From the NCBI GenBank assembly GCA_902478425.1, contig CABSKV010000033.1:1-15084 (forward strand): 15,084 nt of DNA, in the 5' to 3' direction. Every line of letters begins with the position of its first letter. Position 1 is the stretch's first letter. Below, piece by piece: positions 7,122-12,380 of this stretch. The notes under the pieces are model-generated. The model was not told where the DNA came from. It did not search any database and worked only from the letters and a program-made list of their open reading frames with translations. Both the position numbers and the translations under genes were made by a program. This DNA is from an uncultured Coriobacteriia bacterium. GTDB lineage: Bacteria; Actinomycetota; Coriobacteriia; Coriobacteriales; QAMH01.

Positions 7122-8426
7122 ATGAAGATCAGCAAGATCAAGAAGGCGGACGGCAAGACCATCCTCGAGGTCACCGCCACGGCCGATGACGTCGACAAGG
7201 CATTTGCGCTCGCGGAGTTCGACTTTGCCAACTCGATGGGCATTAACCCCGAGCCTGGCAAGACGATTGCGCAAATGGCCGAAGAGAAGATGGGCATCAA
7301 GAACCTCGATTCCATCATCGAGGCCAATGCCATCGAGGCACTCGCTCCCTTCGCGATCGACCAAAGCGGCATCGCCCCCGCGTTTCCGCCGCATCCCACT
7401 CCGAGCACGGCAATCAAGCGCAACCAGGAGTTCACCTTCACGATGGAGGTGACCCCCAAGCCCGACTACGAGCTCACCTCGTATGACCCGGTCGAGATCA
7501 CCCTTCCCAAGTTCACCATCAACGAGGACGAGGTCGACGCGCAGATTCAGCAGCTTGCCGAGCGCAACACCACCTACACGACCGCCGATCCCAAACCGCT
7601 CGAGAAGGGCGATGCGTGCCTCGTGTCCATCAAGTGCTACGAGGACGGCAAGGAGCTCACCGGTCTCACCACCGATGGTCGCACCTATGTCGCAGGTCAG
7701 GGTTACATGCCCGCCGACTTCGACACGCATATCTATGGCATGGAGCCGGGCGAGACGCGCAAGTTCGTCTTCGAGGGTCCGAGTGTTGACGAGAACTACA
7801 ATGAGTTCGCACAGAAGTTCGACTGCGAGGTCACGCTCAAGGAGATCCAAAAGCCCGTCGTCCCCACCATTGACGATGCGTGGCTTTCCACCAACCTTCC
7901 CATGTACAAGAGCCTCGATGATCTGCGTTCCGAGATTCGCAAGAGCATCGAGCATCGCGATCGCGAGCAATACGAGAACTACAAGCGCCAGGTCGTCGCC
8001 AGCGCCCTAAGCTCGCGCTTCGAGGGCAAGATTGCCGACGAGGTGTACGAGAACGCACGCGACAACCTCATGAAGAACATCCACATGGGCCTCAGGCAGC
8101 AGGGCATGAGCTGGGAGGACTACGTGCAGCAAAACGGCGGCGAGCAGCAGATAAACATGATGCTCATGCTGCAGACGCGCGAGATGGTCGTTCAGGGTTA
8201 CGTGCTCGATGCAATCTTCCGCCACGAGAACCTCGGCCTTTCCGAGGATGACATCGACGAGGCGTGTCACATGATGGCGCCCGGCGCCAATCCCAAGCAG
8301 GTTCGCCAGCAGATCGAGAACGAGGGCAAGAACTTCGTGCTGCGCGAGTCCGCCGAGCGCCTCAAGGCGAACAAGTGGGTCGCCGATCATGCGAAGGTGA
8401 CGATCCAGGAGCCGACGCAAGAGTAG
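7122..8426 (+). CDS. tig: Divergent trigger factor-like chaperone
   Basis: A 434-residue protein aligned by eye to E. coli trigger factor over its full length. It has an N-terminal domain (1-115), an FKBP-type domain (about 160-242: KGDACLVSIKCYEDGKEL, then a VAGQGYMPADFDTHIYGMEPGE segment) and a helical C-terminal domain (243-434). Trigger factor is the ribosome-bound folding chaperone with prolyl isomerase activity. The ribosome-docking signature GFRxGKxP is degraded here: residues 40-47 read GINPEPGK, without the Phe-Arg-Lys core that contacts protein L23. It may therefore be a paralogue working off the ribosome, with the canonical tig elsewhere (often beside clpP/clpX). The start codon lies ten bases after a weak GGAAGTGGG. 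It is followed by a strong terminator, so it is probably monocistronic. Confidence 0.85.
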   Translation: MKISKIKKADGKTILEVTATADDVDKAFALAEFDFANSMGINPEPGKTIAQMAEEKMGIKNLDSIIEANAIEALAPFAIDQSGIAPAFPPHPTPSTAIKRNQEFTFTMEVTPKPDYELTSYDPVEITLPKFTINEDEVDAQIQQLAERNTTYTTADPKPLEKGDACLVSIKCYEDGKELTGLTTDGRTYVAGQGYMPADFDTHIYGMEPGETRKFVFEGPSVDENYNEFAQKFDCEVTLKEIQKPVVPTIDDAWLSTNLPMYKSLDDLRSEIRKSIEHRDREQYENYKRQVVASALSSRFEGKIADEVYENARDNLMKNIHMGLRQQGMSWEDYVQQNGGEQQINMMLMLQTREMVVQGYVLDAIFRHENLGLSEDDIDEACHMMAPGANPKQVRQQIENEGKNFVLRESAERLKANKWVADHAKVTIQEPTQE

Positions 8427-8453
8427 GAAAGCGCAATCTGAATATCCTGCGCG

Positions 8454-8481
8454 GGGGCGCGAGTAATCGCGCCCCTTTTTC
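8454..8481 (+). terminator. Intrinsic terminator of the trigger factor-like gene
   Basis: GGGGCGCGA (8454-8462), loop GTAA, TCGCGCCCC (8467-8475), then TTTTT. A perfect 9-bp stem and T-run, 27 bp after the stop. Confidence 0.95.
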
Positions 8482-8836
8482 TACCTAATTTCACTGCCCA
8501 TATGAAAACGCGGAAGCACGGGTATTCCCGGTTCGTATTTTCGTGCTTCCGAATTGCGATTTCACCCTTTCCGACCTTGTCGGATACTATTTTGCACTGG
8601 GAAAAGGATCTTGATCAGCCAGTGTTACTCCGACTCCCTCCCTTCTCGGACTCATGTCCCTTTCCCTTAATGTCCGGGCGTCTCCCCCCCCCCTGACCAA
8701 GACGCCCGGACCCAATACCCCCCATATGCGCATGCGCGTCAAATGCGGTCACATGACTGACTCGTGTACCGTGTCCTATTCTGGTTGCGAATGAAGCATC
8801 GCTTGAAATGGCATTTTATATATGCCCGACATTCCT
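8482..8836. other. Gene-free stretch with several perfect hairpins
   Basis: No credible gene is seen; the open frame at 8502 has no ribosome site and poor composition. Perfect inverted repeats follow one another. CGGAAGCACG (8511-8520) pairs with CGTGCTTCCG (8542-8551), with a nested CGGG-TATT-CCCG. TCCGAC-CTT-GTCGGA is at 8570-8584. CACTGG (8595-8600) pairs with CCAGTG (8619-8624), enclosing GATCTTGATC. GGAC-TCAT-GTCC is at 8648-8659. GTCCGGGCGTC (8672-8682) pairs with GACGCCCGGAC (8701-8711) around a loop with ten consecutive C. GCGCATGCGC (8728-8737) is palindromic. A TACTAT at 8585 could be a -10. A structured small RNA is possible, but no known RNA family was recognised. Confidence 0.45.
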
Positions 8837-8838
8837 CC

Positions 8839-8844
8839 TATACT
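8839..8844 (+). promoter_or_regulatory. -10 element of the 83-residue protein gene
   Basis: TATACT, 40 bp before the start codon, within a segment (8837-8853) nearly identical to the one before the DUF2510 gene. The upstream region is AT-rich (8803-8824) but holds no clean -35. Confidence 0.45.
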
Positions 8845-8883
8845 CGCGATAAGTTGGTCACGCTCACAACGGAGGAGAGAATT

Positions 8884-9135
8884 ATGCTTACAGTCGAGTC
8901 TCACGAGTATGATGCCGCCACTGGCATCGACACCTACGTTTTCAATCCGGGCAACATGAAGGCCAAGGTCAAGGTCATTCAGGAAGACGGCGACCCCGAG
9001 GTCCTTCTCGGCGTTGACGGCATGGCAGTCCAGCAGGACGTTGTGGGCGAGCCCACCTGGACCGTGTGCGCCAACAAGGAAATCGTCAACATCGCTCTCG
9101 AGGAGTGGGAGAAGCGCAAGGCCGCCGAGAAGTAG
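8884..9135 (+). CDS. Small hypothetical protein (83 residues)
   Basis: The start is set at the ATG at 8884 because a strong GGAGGAGAGA lies at 8871-8880 and a -10 at 8839. The frame opens 40 codons earlier, but that would run through the promoter. The protein is soluble and acidic, with no signal peptide or membrane segment. A beta-rich first half has DAATGIDTYVFNPGNMKAKVKVI; a middle part has VLLGVDGMAVQQDVVGEPTWTVCANKE; the end is a charged helix, ALEEWEKRKAAEK. It carries a single cysteine. I do not recognise a family. The clean promoter, ribosome site and terminator say it is a real, probably well expressed monocistronic gene. Confidence 0.8.
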   Translation: MLTVESHEYDAATGIDTYVFNPGNMKAKVKVIQEDGDPEVLLGVDGMAVQQDVVGEPTWTVCANKEIVNIALEEWEKRKAAEK

Positions 9136-9160
9136 ACGGCATTCACTTGTCTTCAAGGAA

Positions 9161-9196
9161 AAGGGGGCGCTCCGTATGGTGCGCCCCCTTTCTTCT
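9161..9196. terminator. Intrinsic terminator, possibly bidirectional
   Basis: AAGGGGGCGC (9161-9170), loop TCCGTATGGT, GCGCCCCCTT (9181-9190), then TTCTTC. A perfect 10-bp stem between the small plus-strand gene and the convergent zinc-ribbon gene. The minus-strand side also has a T-rich flank (TTCCTT), so it may serve both. Confidence 0.9.
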
Positions 9197-9219
9197 GCCC
9201 GAATATTTTGCCGCGCTTG

Positions 9220-9438
9220 CTAACTTTGCTTGAGAGGATCGAACTCCTCCACGATGCCCGTCGTCTCATCAAGGCGTCCCATCTTGCCACGATGCATGTT
9301 ATTTGCGTACGATGCTCCGCAAGATGGGCAGTTGCTTACGCCCGGGCGTATGGGCTCGCCGCAATTTGAGCAGGTAAGCTCCATGCGGGTCGAGAGCATT
9401 CCGCACTTGTTACATCTACTGCACTGATAACAGGGCAT
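9220..9438 (-). CDS. Small zinc-ribbon protein with eight cysteines
   Basis: A 72-residue protein. Cysteines lie at 3, 6, 9, 12, 23, 26, 37 and 40. The last four (CSNCGEPIRPGVSNCPSCG) form a standard zinc-ribbon with two CxxC knuckles ten residues apart. The first four (CYQCSRCNKC) are three overlapping CxxC units that could bind a second zinc. The C-terminal 30 residues are polar (RGKMGRLDETTGIVEEFDPLKQS) without cysteine. Such small ribbons often act as nucleic-acid or protein adaptors; no specific role can be assigned. The ATG at 9438 is preceded on the minus strand by GAGGGAG. It starts 22 bp after the LysR gene's stop and may be co-transcribed with it. Confidence 0.82.
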   Translation of the reverse strand: MPCYQCSRCNKCGMLSTRMELTCSNCGEPIRPGVSNCPSCGASYANNMHRGKMGRLDETTGIVEEFDPLKQS

Positions 9439-9460
9439 ATCTCCCTCTTCACCTTACCGC

Positions 9461-10390
9461 CTACGCCACATCCTGCGGGGAGCTGTTCTCGCTGATGATC
9501 TCGATTGCCTCGGGAACGAGGGGGTTGCGGCTGTTCTTCGAGAAGAACGCGGCAACGGGAAACCTCGCGTCATCATCGGATACGGGAATTTGCTGGCAGA
9601 ACGGCAAGATGCCGATGCCGACGCGCTTGATAAAGTTCTCTCCCAGTATGAGCACTTCATCGGTGAGGCCGGCGGCTGCGGTGATGAGGTCGGTAAGGCG
9701 CATTGAGTAGCAGCGTCTTATCTTCGGTGCAAAACCATGGCGCTTGCAGCAATCTTCGATGAAGTTCCACGCCTCGGAGATGTGCGAACCCTCGATTTTG
9801 ATGAGCGTCTCATCCCGCAAGTCATCGATGGAGATGCTTTCCTGATTTGCGAACCTATGATTCTTGCTGACAACCGCGACCCATTGCAATGATCCGATCT
9901 TCACGAAGTCGAGCTGGTCTTCCAACCCCAAATGCTCGTAGGCGTAGTCGAAAACGATGTCGACATCATCCTCGAGCAGCAGCTCCGAGGGAAGTCTGTG
10001 TTTTGCCGGACGCACTTCGAGAAAGTTGCGACCATGGGTCTCGCTCAAAGCGACGAGCATGTTACTCAGGGTTTGCGAGACGAGCTCCTCTTCCACGAAT
10101 CCACCGACGCGCAGTTGCGGTGGGGGCGTGGCGCGCAGGCTCTTGACCTTGGCATAGAAATCCTTTTGGCCTTCGATGATCTTGTATGCGTAGGGCAATA
10201 GCTCCGTGCCGGCTCGCGTGAGGCGAAGCATGCTGCCCGACCTGTCGAAAAGCTCGATGCGAAGCTCCCGCTCGAACGAGCTGATGTGCTTGCTCAGGGT
10301 AGGTTGTGACATGTTGAGCAGACGAGCTGTTTCCGTGAAATTCAACCGCTTTGCCAGTTCGGCAAACTCTTGAAGAATGTCAGTATCCAT
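9461..10390 (-). CDS. LysR-family transcriptional regulator
   Basis: A 309-residue protein. The N-terminal winged helix-turn-helix (helix pair about 17-38: NFTETARLLNMSQPTLSKHI, then FERELRIELFDR and LTRAGTELL) is the LysR signature. From about residue 93 (LRVGGF) the rest is the two-lobed periplasmic-binding-like effector domain. The second half is less like classical LysR sensors, so the ligand cannot be named. GGGGGGT precedes the ATG at 10390 by about five bases. It is divergent from the MFS gene across a 337-bp regulatory gap, the usual arrangement for a LysR protein controlling its neighbour and itself. It is probably the sensor for the transporter and oxidoreductase genes to the right. 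Confidence 0.93.
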   Translation of the reverse strand: MDTDILQEFAELAKRLNFTETARLLNMSQPTLSKHISSFERELRIELFDRSGSMLRLTRAGTELLPYAYKIIEGQKDFYAKVKSLRATPPPQLRVGGFVEEELVSQTLSNMLVALSETHGRNFLEVRPAKHRLPSELLLEDDVDIVFDYAYEHLGLEDQLDFVKIGSLQWVAVVSKNHRFANQESISIDDLRDETLIKIEGSHISEAWNFIEDCCKRHGFAPKIRRCYSMRLTDLITAAAGLTDEVLILGENFIKRVGIGILPFCQQIPVSDDDARFPVAAFFSKNSRNPLVPEAIEIISENSSPQDVA

Positions 10391-10727
10391 GCATTACCCC
10401 CCGTTGGCAGCAACCTGACGTTATTCGGTTGTGCTGCAGAGCAAGTTCCGTTGTTCCAAATCGCATAGGCGGAATCCTGGTGCATACAAAAGATGATAGG
10501 ACAGAATGACTCTATAAACGAAATAACGAAAGGGAATATACTCGATTCGAAATAAATCCTGACACAAATCACACCTTTCATATCTGGCATAGATTGAACT
10601 CTCCTATTAGAACATCGCATTTTTAGTATGCAGCGCCACGTTGATATACATAGTTCGGTGGTTTGGATTGAGGAGAAAAGAATAGTGGCCCCAGGGCTCC
10701 TATTCGCAATCTAGGGAGAGGTGAATT
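10391..10727. promoter_or_regulatory. Divergent regulatory region between LysR and MFS genes
   Basis: No gene is credible here. The middle (about 10490-10640) is much more AT-rich than the surroundings. CGAAATAA occurs at 10519-10526 and 10548-10555, 29 bp apart (about three helix turns on one DNA face). AACGAAA is repeated in tandem at 10517 and 10525. These are candidate LysR-binding sites, though a full T-N11-A box could not be fixed with certainty. A leader hairpin lies at 10680-10705. Confidence 0.55.
10680..10705 (+). promoter_or_regulatory. Leader hairpin before the MFS gene
   Basis: GAATAG pairs with CTATTC, then a 2x2 internal loop (TG/TC), then GCC pairs with GGC around a CCAG loop. 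The hairpin ends nine bases before the AGGGAGAGGTGA ribosome site (10714-10724), so it could influence translation or message stability. Confidence 0.45.
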
Positions 10728-11989
10728 ATGACAGCTGCAACTGCTAACAAGGTCAATCAGCATATCGGCAAGCTGATGATTCCCATCATGGCGATTTATG
10801 CACTCGGCGCTTCGCAGGGTGGCATTAACGCTGGCATTGCAACAATGGGCGCTGCGTTTCCGGAGGCCGGAGCAAACATCGCCTACGTGGTTTCGATCGT
10901 TGCCCTTGGCATGATCCCGGCAGGTGCCCTTACAGGTATCGTATCAGGCAGGTACATCAAATATCGCACTTCCGTTCTCGTCGCGATTATCCTGTGCTTG
11001 ATTTCGGGTCTTCTTCCCGTCTTCGTGGGTGAGGCGATGGGCTTTACCGGCCTGCTCGTATCACGCTTCATCTTCGGTGTTGCGGTTGGCTGGTGCTATC
11101 CGCTGGCGCAGGCCCTCGTCTTCAAGAGCGTTGACGACGAACACCAGCGCGCGAAGTGGCTCGGCATTGGCTGGGCGTTCGTGAACATCGGCTCGGCTCT
11201 GATGGAGTTCGCCGGTGGTTACCTGGCCCTCGTCGGCTGGCAGATGTGCTTCTGGGTTTACGCTATCGGCATCATCCCGTTCATCTTCGTGCTCATCTTC
11301 CTGAAAGAGCCCGAGACTGATGCCCAGCAGGCCGCAGAGCGCGCCGCGGCGCATGGTGTTGAGGTCAAGAAGGCCCATATCCCCGCTCTCGCGTTCGTCT
11401 ACATGATCATGCTGACGCTCACGACCGGCTTCGCCATGCCGACGATTCTGTACTGCTCCTTCATCGTTCCCGACTCCGCCGTCGCGGGCATCACGCTGTC
11501 CGTCATGACGATCGTCGGCGCGGTGTCCGGCTTCACGCTTGGTCCTGTCTACAAGGCCATCGGCAAGTGGACGCTTCCGGTTTCGGTTCTCGTGCTCGGC
11601 ATTCTCTACTGCGTTGCCGCCATCTACTCGGCTGACTTCCAGATGATTCCCTACCTCATCGGCTTCCTCGTTGGTCACTGGGGCTTCGCGATCATCATCC
11701 CGGCTACAGCCGACATGATCACCAACCTCACTCCGATTGGGCTGCTACGCGTGCAATGGGCTGGAACACGGCGTTCCATCAGCTCGGCTGCTTCATCGGC
11801 ACGCCGGTTGGCGTTTTCGTTCTGGGCCTCGTTGGTAGCCAGAATCCTGTCGACTGCGTCCTGCCTTGCTCGATCGTGCTCGTCGTTCTCGGCGTCATCT
11901 ACCTCATCATCGCCGCCTTCACCAAGATGGAGAAGTACGGCGAGAACTACGAGGTTGAGCTCGAGGCCAAGGCAGAGACCGAGGTCTAG
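10728..11989 (+). pseudogene. MFS transporter gene with an apparent frameshift
   Basis: The ATG follows a strong AGGGAGAGGTGA. The first 337 codons encode an MFS transporter with about ten membrane helices, and the R-Y-I-K-Y-R loop between helices 2 and 3 that fits the MFS signature. A central cytoplasmic loop (about 200-225) follows. At the GGG of 11739-11741 the coding frame moves: the original frame becomes a Ser/Arg-rich tail to 12020 with no membrane helix. The correct last two helices (GWNTAFHQLGCFIGTPVGVFVLGLVG and a C-terminal helix) continue in the frame that ends at 11989. One extra G at 11739-11741 restores a 420-residue protein reading TPIGAATRAMGWN. This may be a sequencing error or a true loss. 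By position it would import the substrate of the oxidoreductase encoded next. Confidence 0.85.
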
Positions 11990-12048
11990 AAAACCGCCCA
12001 TCTTCGTCTGTGCCAGATGATTTCCGGCAGCTGACGAAACCCCCAAAC

Positions 12049-12090
12049 GGACCCCCGGGCTTCCCCAGGCCTGGGGGTCCAACTCTTTCG
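12049..12090 (+). terminator. Strong terminator after the MFS gene
   Basis: GGACCCCC (12049-12056) pairs with GGGGGTCC (12073-12080). The inner GGGCTT/AGGCCT extends the stem to 14 pairs with two wobbles around a CCCC loop. AACTCTTTC follows. It separates the MFS transcript from the oxidoreductase promoter. Confidence 0.82.
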
Positions 12091-12380
12091 ATTCCGGCAT
12101 GGCATATGGCAATGCGATACGTGAATGAATGCCACGTAAATCATCATTTTTAATATGCAAATCCCCCTTCATATACTCCAGCTGTTTGACAGTTGAATGT
12201 GTCGTGAGATCGCATGCCCGCGCACCGACAAACCACCACCTTCTGCACGTACGTGCCGTTGGAAACACGCGGATATCAGGCGATCGAGCACCGGTGCGTT
12301 GCTGGGAGAACACACCGTGAGCTTGCACATTCCACGACATCAAGTGATGTCAGTTCGCATGAAGCGAGAGAGGAGTGACG
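12091..12380 (+). promoter_or_regulatory. Palindrome-rich regulatory region of the oxidoreductase operon
   Basis: A 290-bp gene-free leader. TACGTG (12118-12123) and CACGTA (12133-12138) form a dyad with a 9-base spacer. TATACT at 12172-12177 is a possible -10. CTGTTTGACAG (12182-12192) is a palindrome that includes a TTGACA. GCACGTACGTGC (12245-12256) is a perfect 12-bp palindrome that repeats the CACGTA half-site. GCACCGGTGC (12288-12297) is a perfect 10-bp palindrome. GACATCA-AG-TGATGTC (12336-12351) is a 7+7 dyad 30 bp before the start codon. AGGAG at 12371-12375 is the ribosome site. The number of symmetric sites suggests more than one regulator or binding site. Confidence 0.6.

Noticed and set aside
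7053..7970. 305-residue minus-strand open frame opposite the trigger factor-like gene
   Set aside because: Antisense shadow; the plus strand shows a full-length chaperone with FKBP domain.
8511..8551. tRNA-like T-arm (GGTTCG inside a long stem)
   Set aside because: Only 41 bases with no D-arm or anticodon arm; it is a simple hairpin.
8502..8696. 64-residue plus-strand open frame in the hairpin-rich gap
   Set aside because: No ribosome site before the ATG, and the frame runs through two perfect hairpins and a run of ten C.
10342..10620. 92-residue minus-strand open frame in the LysR-MFS gap
   Set aside because: It overlaps the LysR start in another frame, has no family likeness and covers the regulatory region.
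11756..11989. Independent 77-residue membrane protein gene after the MFS gene
   Set aside because: No ribosome site; its sequence is the missing last two helices of the MFS protein in a shifted frame, so it is part of that gene.
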